From positions 1 to 64,000 of the forward strand of contig JBCCGT010000008.1 of assembly GCA_039029135.1 (NCBI GenBank): a DNA stretch of 64,000 bases. The letters are read 5' to 3'. The stretch is from JALZVT01 sp039029135. Its GTDB lineage: Bacteria > Pseudomonadota > Gammaproteobacteria > Pseudomonadales > Azotimanducaceae. Each line of letters starts with the position of its first letter. The first letter of the stretch is position 1. Under the pieces are notes generated by a model. The model was not told the DNA's origin, ran no database searches, and saw nothing but the letters and a program-made list of their open reading frames with translations. Below are positions 1 through 7,603 of the stretch, in pieces. The position numbers were made by a program, and so were the translations under genes.

Positions 1-90
1 CCACTGCGAGGGGTAATCCCGCTCGCTCTCTAACACCATCCGTACCGCTCTTTCCCTAACCTCCGGGGAATATCGATTCGCTTTGCTCAT
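1..90 (-). CDS. IS3-family transposase OrfA, N-terminal fragment at the window edge
   Basis: Thirty codons read leftward from an ATG at 90 and run off the window. The peptide starts MSKANRYSPEVRERAVRMVL, the typical beginning of the short helix-turn-helix OrfA of IS3-family elements (IS407/IS51-like group). OrfA binds the element ends and is normally joined to the OrfB integrase by programmed frameshifting. OrfB would lie outside the window, so integrity cannot be judged. The inverted-repeat end lies 20 bp upstream, which is the normal spacing. Family assignment is secure; subgroup is a judgement from memory. Confidence 0.85.
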   Translation of the reverse strand, partial: MSKANRYSPEVRERAVRMVLESERDYPSQW

Positions 91-110
91 CACTCCAATC
101 CTCTAAGATA

Positions 111-140
111 TGGAGTCTCCGGTAAACCCGGGGCGGTTCA
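111..140 (-). repeat. Terminal inverted repeat of the IS3-family element
   Basis: This roughly 30 bp sequence immediately precedes the OrfA start. It begins TGAACCGCCCCGGG on the minus strand and ends in GGAGACTCCA, the usual layout of IS3-family terminal repeats. Only one copy is in the window. Confidence 0.75.
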
Positions 141-428
141 TCTTACCTTTTCCATGGTCCCCCCCAGAACCGATCTATCAAGGTCCCTAGTTTACTCGAA
201 CGCTGGGAAGCGGTGGCTGATCACTTCTATGCGCACGGAAAATGTAAAGTGGTCAATCTGGGTCCATGTCGTCTTTCATATGACCCACCTGAGCGCGCTC
301 GGGTAATCGCTAAATATGCGATCTGATCTTGTTGGTGTTGACGGTTTCCATTGGCCAAGCCTCGATCTGCACTGATGACTTGGTCGACCAATTGGGTCGT
401 AGTAGCCGAAGTGTCTGCAGGTCGAGCC

Positions 429-866
429 TCAAGGCCGCAATGGATCAACGACCGAGAGAAACGGGAACCTCGTAAAGTGCGTATCCCGCGTGCAGATCGA
501 CCTGATGCCGTGCTCCCGCATCAGCACCGCTGTGTGTAGATCGTGCATCAGATTGCCGCGAACGTCGGGGAGTTCATCGAGCGTGGCTGCGAGCAGGGCG
601 TCGTGACGCTCGGTGTGCTGAAGTACAGAAGCAGAATCTACGGCCAACAAGGATTGCAGGAAGGAATTTGCCGCATTCGCAGACCAGGGGCGAACAAATA
701 CCCGCGGATGGGTGGTTACCCGCAAGAACTCGTAGCAGATGTTTCGGGTGAGGTAGGTTGGCGATGCATCATCCAGACAGTGATCGAGATAGTCGCGGCA
801 TACACCATGAAACACTGAGTGAGAGTCGGCCGCGTACACCAGCACGTTGGTATCGATGACGATCAT
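429..866 (-). CDS. vapC: VapC-type PIN-domain ribonuclease toxin
   Basis: A 145-residue PIN-domain protein, the usual VapC size. It opens with MIVIDTNVLVYA, where the Asp of the DTN motif is the first acidic metal ligand. A Glu follows in NICYEFLRV, and two further Asp lie in NLMHDLHTA and CTRDTHF, giving the acidic cluster of Mg-dependent PIN nucleases. VapC toxins cleave RNA, often initiator tRNA or 23S rRNA; the target here is unknown. The start codon overlaps the antitoxin stop by 4 bp (ATGA), so translation is coupled to VapB. The pair lies beside an IS end, as many mobile TA loci do. Confidence 0.88.
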   Translation of the reverse strand: MIVIDTNVLVYAADSHSVFHGVCRDYLDHCLDDASPTYLTRNICYEFLRVTTHPRVFVRPWSANAANSFLQSLLAVDSASVLQHTERHDALLAATLDELPDVRGNLMHDLHTAVLMREHGIRSICTRDTHFTRFPFLSVVDPLRP

Positions 867-1108
867 TGTTCCGCCATAAAGTCCTGCAGGGCGTCTGAGT
901 TGCTGATGTCCACCCTTGCACCGCCGCTGTTCCAGGTCGGTCGCTGTTCTCGAACCTGTTCCTGACTGTTCTTTGGCTCGTCCAGAATCCGCCTGATGCC
1001 GGCCTCAACGAGTTTCGACATGGTGGTGTTGCGTCGCGCGGCCTCTTCCCTGAGCCGCTCCATTACGGAGTCGTCGATGTTAAGAGTGGTTTTCATATGG
1101 CTAACCAT
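863..1108 (-). CDS. vapB: VapB-type ribbon-helix-helix antitoxin
   Basis: An 81-residue (or 77-residue) protein with an N-terminal ribbon-helix-helix: MKTTLNIDDSVMERLREEAA forms the strand and first helix, and the second helix is rich in Arg and Leu. The C-terminal third is polar and probably wraps around the toxin. Two starts are possible, 1108 (MVSHMKTT) and 1096 (MKTT); neither has a clear Shine-Dalgarno sequence. The second fits RHH family starts better and would leave the dyad at 1102-1124 just upstream of the coding region. Overlap with the toxin gene and position upstream of it support the antitoxin role. Confidence 0.85.
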   Translation of the reverse strand: MVSHMKTTLNIDDSVMERLREEAARRNTTMSKLVEAGIRRILDEPKNSQEQVREQRPTWNSGGARVDISNSDALQDFMAEQ

Positions 1109-1124
1109 ACAGAATATATGGTTA
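1102..1124. promoter_or_regulatory. Putative VapB/VapBC autoregulatory operator
   Basis: A perfect 8 bp inverted repeat, TAACCATA (1102-1109) and TATGGTTA (1117-1124), separated by 7 bp, lies directly at the antitoxin start in an AT-rich patch. RHH antitoxins usually bind such dyads to repress their own operon. The dyad is seen directly; binding is inferred. Confidence 0.6.
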
Positions 1125-1189
1125 TATGGCAGCCGTTAGCGCACAGAAGACCCGAGGCCATTCCTTGCGCCGCGCCGCCGCCCAACAGC

Positions 1190-1648
1190 TTAGCGCTCGG
1201 CTGCCGCATCTAGATTCTCCTCCACCTGCCCCATGATGTGATCCAGCACGGCCGCCTGCTCCTCGGTCAAATCCCGCGCCATCAACTCAACCACCCCCGC
1301 GTGCACCTCCACCGCCGCTTCGACCACTTTCCTCCCTTTCTCGCTCAACACCACACAATGCCCCCGCCCGTCCTCCGGGTCCCGCTCACGCCGAATCAGC
1401 CCGTCCTTCTCCAACCGCTGACATAGCACCGTCACGTTGCTCTTCGCCACTAGCAACCTTCTGGCTAGCCGCTGTTGCGACAACCCCTCATCCCGATAGA
1501 TCGCGTGCAGCACCTCGTACTTCGCTACCGACAGCCGCAGCTCGCTCAAGCCCCGGTGGAGTAGGTGCTGGCACTTCACGTGCACACGACCCACCAGCAG
1601 CCAGGATGGGTAGTGCGTCAGGTCGTCCAGTTGGGGTATGGCGCGCAT
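1190..1648 (-). CDS. MarR-family transcriptional regulator
   Basis: About 152 residues with the MarR winged-helix layout: an N-terminal dimerisation helix, then LSVAKYEVLHAIYRDEGLSQ, recognition helix region RLLVAKSNVTVLCQRLEKDG, and the wing with RRERDPEDGRGHCVVLSEKG, where the D-x-R and Arg-rich wing are typical. An ATG at 1648 is used; a GTG two codons upstream is also open. It is divergent from the esterase at 1737, and a strong dyad sits between them (1662-1716). This suggests it represses itself and the esterase and responds to a small, perhaps ester or aromatic, ligand. Confidence 0.88.
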   Translation of the reverse strand: MRAIPQLDDLTHYPSWLLVGRVHVKCQHLLHRGLSELRLSVAKYEVLHAIYRDEGLSQQRLARRLLVAKSNVTVLCQRLEKDGLIRRERDPEDGRGHCVVLSEKGRKVVEAAVEVHAGVVELMARDLTEEQAAVLDHIMGQVEENLDAAAER

Positions 1649-1661
1649 TGACACGATCCGT

Positions 1662-1716
1662 ATTGGTTCACTTGCGAACTATATCATGGCCCGATATAGT
1701 TCATGAATTAACCAAT
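1662..1716. promoter_or_regulatory. Nested dyad operator between marR-like gene and esterase
   Basis: The inner arms GAACTATATC (1676-1685) and GATATAGTTC (1693-1702) form a perfect 10 bp inverted repeat with a 7 bp spacer, the size of a MarR site. A second pair, ATTGGTT (1662-1668) and AACCAAT (1710-1716), has exactly the same centre (1689). The pair of dyads spans most of the 88 bp divergent intergenic region and would cover both promoters. Confidence 0.7.
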
Positions 1717-1736
1717 CTGCTGAGCAGGATAGAACC

Positions 1737-2495
1737 ATGAGTGCAGCTACTGTCCCCGCCCCGGATCGGGCCGAGCGTTTCGGTCTGCGCTCTCCCCGTG
1801 CCGCGACCTCGCTGTTCGAGGCGCGTGCGGTGCTCGAGTTCTCTAGCCTCCTGCCCGCGCTGCCCGGCCTGCTGACCCTGCCGCGCGGGGACGGTCGCCC
1901 GGTTTTGACGCTGCCCGGCTTCGGCGCCGACGATGCCTCCACCTGGCCGTTGCGCCAGTTCCTGGCCGGCCTCGGCTATCGGCCGATGCCCTGGGGGCTC
2001 GGCATCAACGACGATCCTGAGGTCATGGCGCAGCGCCTGCTCGAACGGCTGCCGTCCATGCGGGCAACCGATGAGCCGATCACGGTCATCGGCTGGAGCC
2101 TGGGCGGCATCGTCGCGCGACTGATCGCGCTGCACGAACCGTCGATGGTGCGGGAGGTGATCACCATGGGCACGCCGGTCGAGGGCGGTCCCAAGTACAC
2201 CAGCATCGGCGGGCTGTATGCGCGCGGGCGGGGCATCGATCTCGACGACTTCGAGGCGCACGTGCACAGCGTCAACAGTCGTCGCATCGAGGCGCCCATA
2301 ACGGTGATATTTTCGCGCACCGATGGCGTGGTCGGCTGGCGCGCGGCGATCGACCGCTACAATCCGCAGGCGAAGCACGTCGAGGTGCAGGGCTCGCATA
2401 TCGGGCTCGGCGCGAATCCTTGTGTCTATCGCATCATCGCGCGCACGCTGGCCGGCTTGCCTGTTGAGCTGGCGCGCCCTGAGCTGACCGCCTGA
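1737..2495 (+). CDS. Alpha/beta-hydrolase (esterase/lipase-like)
   Basis: A 252-residue alpha/beta-hydrolase. The LTLPGFGADDAST stretch provides the oxyanion region (HG-type loop, here PGFGAD). GWSLGG around residue 120 is the nucleophile elbow with the catalytic Ser. An Asp in FSRTDGVVGW and a His in EVQGSHIGLG near the C terminus complete a Ser-Asp-His triad. No signal peptide is evident. The start at 1737 has AGGA about 8 bp upstream. It is divergent from a MarR regulator with a shared dyad, so probably induced by a substrate or product of a local pathway. Substrate unknown; resemblance to triacylglycerol lipase/PGAP1-like esterases is general. Confidence 0.82.
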   Translation: MSAATVPAPDRAERFGLRSPRAATSLFEARAVLEFSSLLPALPGLLTLPRGDGRPVLTLPGFGADDASTWPLRQFLAGLGYRPMPWGLGINDDPEVMAQRLLERLPSMRATDEPITVIGWSLGGIVARLIALHEPSMVREVITMGTPVEGGPKYTSIGGLYARGRGIDLDDFEAHVHSVNSRRIEAPITVIFSRTDGVVGWRAAIDRYNPQAKHVEVQGSHIGLGANPCVYRIIARTLAGLPVELARPELTA

Positions 2496-2545
2496 CGCTG
2501 AGCGCGGGCGCCGGTCTTACCCCGATCGCGGACGTCGGCACTGAC

Positions 2546-3877
2546 CTAAGCCACTGCCTTGGCCCCGCCAACCCGCTCGAGATCCTCCGGCAGCGAACGC
2601 CCGGCGCGGTAGTAGTGATAGGCGCACCAGAAGTTCAGCAGCGACAGCAACAACAGCGCGTAGCGCAGCGACTCTTTCCCGTAGTCCGCCGCAAATAGGT
2701 CGCTCAAGATCCCCACGAGCTGCGGCCCGAAGCCCAGGCCGATGATGTTCAGGATGAACAGCATGATGCTCGACGCTAGCGCGCGCATGCGCACATCGAC
2801 CAGCGACTGCACCAGCGCCGCTGAAGGCGCCAGGTAGAAGCCGCCGAAAAACGCGGGCACCAGATACAGGGTCACCGCGACGTAGAAGTTGTCGACCATG
2901 AAGAACGCCGCCAGAAACGGCATGTAGACCAGCTTGCCGACGGCGACCACCCAGGCCCGCCAGCGAATGTCCCGCTTCGCCAGCACGTCGGCCAGCCTGC
3001 CGGCGGTGAAGGTGCCCAGCCCACCGACGACGCCGGTCAGGAACGCGAGCACAAAGCCGGTCTCTGTCAGGCTTAAGTCGTGGGAGCGCACGAAGAACGC
3101 GGGCATCCACACCACAAAGCCGTAGCCGACGAATCCGGCCAGCGCCGAGCCCATGACCGTATGAAAGGCGGCCGGCGTGTGCCACATGTGGCGCACGACC
3201 TCCATGAACGGTGGGGCCTGCGCGTTTTCGACTTCGGCGCTCGCGGGTGCATCGTCGTCGGCATGCGCCTTCTTGGTTTCGCGGACCTCCGCCGCGCCGC
3301 GCTTCGGCTCGATCGTCGTGAAGTACACCAGCAGCGCGAGCAGCAGCCCCGGCGCGCCGACTATCACAAAGGTCCAGCGCCAACCGAACTCGTCGGCCAG
3401 CCAGCCGCCGGCGAGATAGGCGATCAGCAGGCCAAAGTTAACGCCCAGCGTGTACACGCCCATCGCCGTGCCCCGCCGCTCGGCCGGGAACAGGTCGGCG
3501 ATGATGGAGTGTGACGGTGGGGTAGAGCCCGCTTCGCCGATGCCGACGCCAATCCGCGCGAGCGCGAGCTGAAAGAAGTTTCCCGCATAGCCGCAGGCCA
3601 CGGTCATCGCGCTCCAGATGCTAACCGCGGCCGTGATGATGTTGCGTCGATTGGTGCGGTCGGCCAGCCACGCGATCGGCATGCCCAGCGTCGCGTAGAA
3701 CAGCGCAAACGTCAGGCCCACCAGAAAGCCCATGGCTGTGTCGCTGGCGCCCATCTCCGCTTTGATCGGCTCCAGCAGAATGCCCATGATCTGTCGGTCG
3801 ACGTGGCTGGAGGTGTAGATGGCGGTCAGCACGACAAGTGCGTACCACTTGTAGCGCGGGCTGTCGGAAAACGGCAT
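2546..3877 (-). CDS. MFS transporter, spinster/UhpC-like
   Basis: A 443-residue major facilitator protein with about 12 hydrophobic segments. The N terminus has VDRQIMGILLEPIKAEMGAS and the loop 2-3 signature LADRTNRRN near residues 69-77. RIGVGIGEAGSTPPS in TM4 is typical of the spinster-like branch that often moves organic anions, sugars or lipids. A polar Lys/Glu/Asp-rich central loop (about 200-225) splits the two six-helix halves. It stands alone on the minus strand, 51 bp from the convergent esterase end. Substrate is not predictable, but surrounding catabolic genes suggest uptake of an organic acid. Confidence 0.88.
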   Translation of the reverse strand: MPFSDSPRYKWYALVVLTAIYTSSHVDRQIMGILLEPIKAEMGASDTAMGFLVGLTFALFYATLGMPIAWLADRTNRRNIITAAVSIWSAMTVACGYAGNFFQLALARIGVGIGEAGSTPPSHSIIADLFPAERRGTAMGVYTLGVNFGLLIAYLAGGWLADEFGWRWTFVIVGAPGLLLALLVYFTTIEPKRGAAEVRETKKAHADDDAPASAEVENAQAPPFMEVVRHMWHTPAAFHTVMGSALAGFVGYGFVVWMPAFFVRSHDLSLTETGFVLAFLTGVVGGLGTFTAGRLADVLAKRDIRWRAWVVAVGKLVYMPFLAAFFMVDNFYVAVTLYLVPAFFGGFYLAPSAALVQSLVDVRMRALASSIMLFILNIIGLGFGPQLVGILSDLFAADYGKESLRYALLLLSLLNFWCAYHYYRAGRSLPEDLERVGGAKAVA

Positions 3878-4226
3878 AGGTGAGCTGACTTCTGTAGGCG
3901 AGTCCCATACTAGCCTCGTTGCGCGCGCGTGCGGGGATCTGAATGCCCGCGTCCCCGTCGTCGGTTGAGTCGTGAACTCGCGTAGCGTGCCAACACCGTT
4001 CTGCCTGGTTCTGGCGATATCCCGCTAGCAGTACCGGCCAGCTTCTGCCGCGCCGAAAACGAGTGCCGTGGGCTTTGGGTAGGCTGCGGGCAGGGAGGAA
4101 TTCAGGAGACCCAATAAACGCACTGCAATCGGGCAATGGCGGCCTGCACCACACCTACTGCCGAATGCGCAAAGCACGCTTCAGTGGACGCAGTGCATCA
4201 GGTTAGCGGCGGGCGTTCAGCGATCG
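3878..4226. other. Gene-free stretch between transporter and AraC gene
   Basis: This 349 bp region between two minus-strand genes presumably carries the transporter promoter. I see no convincing reading frame, RNA gene, hairpin terminator or recognisable operator in it. Confidence 0.5.
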
Positions 4227-5210
4227 CTATCGACCGCGATCCGGTCGCTGAGCGAATTCTCCGGGCGTTCGGCCGTAGTGTCGCTTAAAGGCGCTCGCGA
4301 AATGGCTTGGGCTGCTGAACCCCAACCGATAGGCGATAGCGGTGACCGATTGATCGCCGTCGAGCAAGAGCTGCCGCGACTGTGCCAGCCGATAGTCGCG
4401 CAGCCACGCATAGACCGTTGCGCCGTAGGCCTGCTTGAAACATCGGTTGAGCCGCGTGTGACTCATGTTTGCCCTAGCCGCCAGCTCCTCAAGCGACGGC
4501 GGCTGCGCCGGATCGCCTACCAGAATCCCGACGACCTCCTCGAGCGTCGCGCGCAGTGCGTCCGAGTGTCCGCAGTCCCGCGCCACCGCGAGCGATCCGA
4601 GTGCCTGGTGCACCGGCGCGATCCAGCGCGCTAGCAGCGCTAGCGCCTGGGATTCGGCGAGCAATCGCTGGTTGCCTCGATCGAGCGGATTGTTGAGCAG
4701 CGCGTCGAGGTCGAACTCCTCCCGCGCCTGTCGCGCCAGCCGATGGGCCGTGTTGCGGCCCGCGTAGAACTGCGGATGGCTGGAACCCAGCGCGTCGACC
4801 AAGCGCCGGCCGGTGAATTTGATGACCACCATCTCGCAGGCGTGCTGCGCCGCCGTCGTGCGTTGCAAGGTGCCTGGACTCAGCCGCAGATACCACACGT
4901 CGCCGGCCTTGATTCGATAGCCCTTGGCATCCTCGATCGGACGAAAGTCGCTGAAGCCGGACAATCCAAACACGAGCAGCGTGGTGTCCTCGTCGTAGCG
5001 AATCTCCGCGTGGTAGTCCCGGCGGAAGTGGCCGCGACTGTGCGTGTAGGAGACGTCGCGGCTGATTCGACCGATGCGAAATTGCAGTTCACCAATCTCG
5101 TCGTCGCGCCGCAGCAGCGTAAAGCGCTCGTCCGCTTCGACGGGTGCTGGCAGGCTGCCGGAGTCGTACCTGTTCACCGGGTCCGCCGCTTCGCTGCCGT
5201 CGTTAGCCAT
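4227..5210 (-). CDS. AraC/XylS-family transcriptional regulator
   Basis: A 327-residue regulator. The N-terminal two thirds, with DTTLLVFGLSGFSDFRPIED and a beta-rich pattern, resembles the cupin-like ligand-binding domain. The C-terminal ~100 residues hold two helix-turn-helix units: LEELAARANMSHTRLNRCFK and QSVTAIAYRLGFSSPSHFAS, followed by FKRHYGRTPGEFAQ, the conserved AraC end. It lies between the MFS transporter and a membrane protein, all on the minus strand but with gaps over 100 bp, so probably separate transcripts. Control of the transporter is a reasonable guess. Confidence 0.9.
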   Translation of the reverse strand: MANDGSEAADPVNRYDSGSLPAPVEADERFTLLRRDDEIGELQFRIGRISRDVSYTHSRGHFRRDYHAEIRYDEDTTLLVFGLSGFSDFRPIEDAKGYRIKAGDVWYLRLSPGTLQRTTAAQHACEMVVIKFTGRRLVDALGSSHPQFYAGRNTAHRLARQAREEFDLDALLNNPLDRGNQRLLAESQALALLARWIAPVHQALGSLAVARDCGHSDALRATLEEVVGILVGDPAQPPSLEELAARANMSHTRLNRCFKQAYGATVYAWLRDYRLAQSRQLLLDGDQSVTAIAYRLGFSSPSHFASAFKRHYGRTPGEFAQRPDRGR

Positions 5211-5311
5211 TCGGTTGACTGCGTCTTGTGCTCGTGCGGCTGCTTTCTACGTTCCGGCATCGACTCGGATGGCCGCGCTCCTTCGAGTCAGCCACGGTGT
5301 CTGCCACGCGC

Positions 5312-6376
5312 TCAGCCACCGATAGCGCTGTCGACAACCATCTCGATAAGCGCGGCGCCGATCCAGGTGAGCGGCACGATCACGATGTAGCCCAACAGCC
5401 GGCCGATGCCACCGATGTCTATCGGCCAGTTGCTGAGTTCGCGAATCTCGCGGCGATAGGCGAGGTAACCGGCAAGCTCGGCGTGAGAGGCGTCGCGGTG
5501 CTTTTGGATCTCGGCGTTGGCCGCTTCGAGTTCCGCCGCCTTCTGTTCGCGCAGTCGTTGGTGCAGCGGCCACTGGGGTGCGAAGAACAGCACCACGGCC
5601 GCGGAGCACATCGGTATCAGCGCCGGAATGTACCCCCACCACGCGGTCTGGCCACCGATCGCCATGATGGGCATCAGCGCCATGCCACCGATGACCAGCA
5701 GGTTCGAGTACACCGCCATGCGACCGATCGGTAAGACGCTGCTGCGATCGAGCAGGTCGACGTCAACCAGCCGTGCGAGGCGCCTAAACAGCAGTGCATT
5801 GTTAACGAGCGCGTGCACCGCGCAGCTCGTCACTAGCCAGACCAATAGCGGCCCCAAAATGAAAGACGCGCTCGCGGCGCTGTAGGTCAGCGCACGCACC
5901 AGCGTGTCCCAGTCCTGGATCAGCAGCCACTGCTGCAGGAACCAGAACGCGCACGCGAGCGCCATGTTGATCAGTACCCAGCGCAGGGGTTTGTGAGCGA
6001 TGCCGATGCGCTCGGCGGCGAGTCCCTCCGCGGGCACTGAGAGGTGTGGCAGCAACTCGTCGAAGGCAGCCTCGGTCTGCTCAGTGATGTAGTGAAACAC
6101 CGGAATCAGGTAGGCCGTGATGGCGCAGAAAAATATGACTGGGGACCAGAAAAAGGCGAGCGCCCCTTCAGGCTGAATGACCGTCTCGCTGTAGTTGGCG
6201 GCAAGCCAGTACGCGAGGAGCATGCCGATCGCGATTGTCACGCCGGTTAGCCAGCGGCTGCCAAAGACCAGCCGCAGAACCCAAAGCCGCGGGGGCTGCG
6301 TACCCGCGGTATCGGTAGCAGCCGTGCCGCTGCTATCCGCGACGAGGCTGGAACCCTGCTCTGCCGATGCTGACAT
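5312..6376 (-). CDS. Multi-pass membrane protein of unknown function
   Basis: 354 residues. After a polar 28-residue N terminus there are hydrophobic segments near 45-62, 75-97, 133-153, 170-193, 222-245, 250-270 and 322-346. A charged helical stretch (LREQKAAELEAANAEIQKHR, about 280-300) looks like a short coiled coil before the last segment. AGGGATCGGC precedes the ATG. I do not recognise a family motif, and no catalytic residues stand out. It is 101 bp downstream of no obvious partner, with AraC next on the same strand. Confidence 0.65.
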   Translation of the reverse strand: MSASAEQGSSLVADSSGTAATDTAGTQPPRLWVLRLVFGSRWLTGVTIAIGMLLAYWLAANYSETVIQPEGALAFFWSPVIFFCAITAYLIPVFHYITEQTEAAFDELLPHLSVPAEGLAAERIGIAHKPLRWVLINMALACAFWFLQQWLLIQDWDTLVRALTYSAASASFILGPLLVWLVTSCAVHALVNNALLFRRLARLVDVDLLDRSSVLPIGRMAVYSNLLVIGGMALMPIMAIGGQTAWWGYIPALIPMCSAAVVLFFAPQWPLHQRLREQKAAELEAANAEIQKHRDASHAELAGYLAYRREIRELSNWPIDIGGIGRLLGYIVIVPLTWIGAALIEMVVDSAIGG

Positions 6377-6599
6377 GCCGATCCCTGATACTGAACGCCA
6401 CGCTGATTCTCGGTCAGGCGGTGCACAGGGTTCAACCGAACTGCGTTGCTAGATGATCACGCGCGTGGTGGGGCAGGGCGCGTCGTTCGCCGAATGATAC
6501 CGACGCGTTCGCGGTGTGACAGCCCGACGCCACGGATCCGACTAGCCTGCACCGATCCGGCTTAAGTGGATCGCGACTCGAATGCCTCTATCTGAACGC

Positions 6600-7574
6600 A
6601 TGAGAATTCTGGATCGTCGCCAACTGCTGCGGACCCTGGCCGGCACGCTCGCACTCGCATCCGTTCGCGCGGTGCACGGGCTCACGTCCAAAACGCTAAC
6701 GAAACCCGGCAAGGAGACCCACATGCGTACCCTGACCGCGCGGCCGCTGCGCCGCATCGATGTCGGCGAGGTACAGCTCGCCACGCGACTTCATCCCGGT
6801 ACGGGAGTCCCGATCGTGTTCATCCACGGCTCGTTCGATGATCACTATGCGTGGGATGCGCTGTGCGCATCGCTGCCGGCCGCCGTCCAACAACCGCTCC
6901 TGCTATTCGATCGGCGCGGCCATGGTGCCAGTACCGACCAGCCGGGGCAGGGGCGTCTCTCGGACGATGTCGCGGACGTCGCGGCGCTGATCCGGACGAT
7001 TGCTGGCGGCAGTGCCCACGTCGTTGGCCATTCCTACGGCGCGAACGTCGCGTTCGCGCTGGCTAGCGGCCAGCCGGAGCTCGTCGCGAGCCTGGTTCTG
7101 TACGAACCGCCGTTGTTCGGTCTGCTCGCGCCCGTCGACGAGTACGCGGCCGCGCGCGAGTCCGCCAAACAAAACATGCAGCGCGCGGCGTCGCTGCTGG
7201 CCGCCGGAGAAATCGAGCAGGGCACCGTGATGTTTGTCGAGAGCGTCGCTTTTGGCGCCGGTAGCTGGGCGGCGTTCGATGCGCGCACCCGCGCGTCCAT
7301 GCTCGTGAATGCTGATACCTGGCTGGATCAATCGAGAGATCCGGAGCGCCTCAACGTCGACGTCGCCGGTCTCGATTCGTTTTCGCGCGCGATGACGCTG
7401 GTCGGCGGCAGCGATTCACTGCCGATGTTTCGGGGCACGAACGAACAGATCCGCGCCCGGCTTGGGGCGCTTCGCTATGCGCAGATTGCGGGTGCGGGTC
7501 ACGGTGGCATTGGCACCCACGCGGCAGCGCTCGGCGAGGTGCTGAACGCGCACCTCGCCGTTGCCGTGCGATAG
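6600..7574 (+). CDS. Alpha/beta-hydrolase, possibly Tat-exported
   Basis: The hydrolase core shows IVFIHGSF (oxyanion His-Gly), DRRGHGAS, the nucleophile elbow GHSYGAN, and the terminal GAGHGGIGTH carrying the catalytic His: an epoxide-hydrolase/haloperoxidase-like alpha/beta fold. Start choice matters. From ATG 6600 the N terminus is MRILDRRQLLRTLAGTLALA, a twin-arginine-type signal. An ATG at 6723 (MRTLTARP) has a better ribosome site, AAGGAG 7 bp upstream, and would give a cytoplasmic 283-residue enzyme. An ATG at 6582 is also open. The signal-like character of the leader makes me favour 6600. Substrate unknown. Confidence 0.75.
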   Translation: MRILDRRQLLRTLAGTLALASVRAVHGLTSKTLTKPGKETHMRTLTARPLRRIDVGEVQLATRLHPGTGVPIVFIHGSFDDHYAWDALCASLPAAVQQPLLLFDRRGHGASTDQPGQGRLSDDVADVAALIRTIAGGSAHVVGHSYGANVAFALASGQPELVASLVLYEPPLFGLLAPVDEYAAARESAKQNMQRAASLLAAGEIEQGTVMFVESVAFGAGSWAAFDARTRASMLVNADTWLDQSRDPERLNVDVAGLDSFSRAMTLVGGSDSLPMFRGTNEQIRARLGALRYAQIAGAGHGGIGTHAAALGEVLNAHLAVAVR

Positions 7575-7603
7575 TCGCGTCAGCGCATCTTCCGACTTGG
7601 CAA

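Larger units (their letters stand above)
1..140 (-). mobile_element. IS3-family insertion sequence, one end only
   Basis: The element consists of the OrfA start and its terminal inverted repeat. The outer end, read on the minus strand from 140, is TGAACCGCCCCGGGTTTACC, a form common in IS407/IS51-like IS3 members, which begin with TG and end with CA. The other end is off the window, so the target duplication (expected 3-4 bp, beginning TCT at 141) cannot be confirmed. Next to a VapBC locus and a lower-GC stretch, it suggests an insertion hotspot or island border. Confidence 0.8.

Noticed and set aside
351..539. Small open frame between the IS end and vapC
   Set aside because: No ribosome site, no similarity, overlaps the toxin 3' end.
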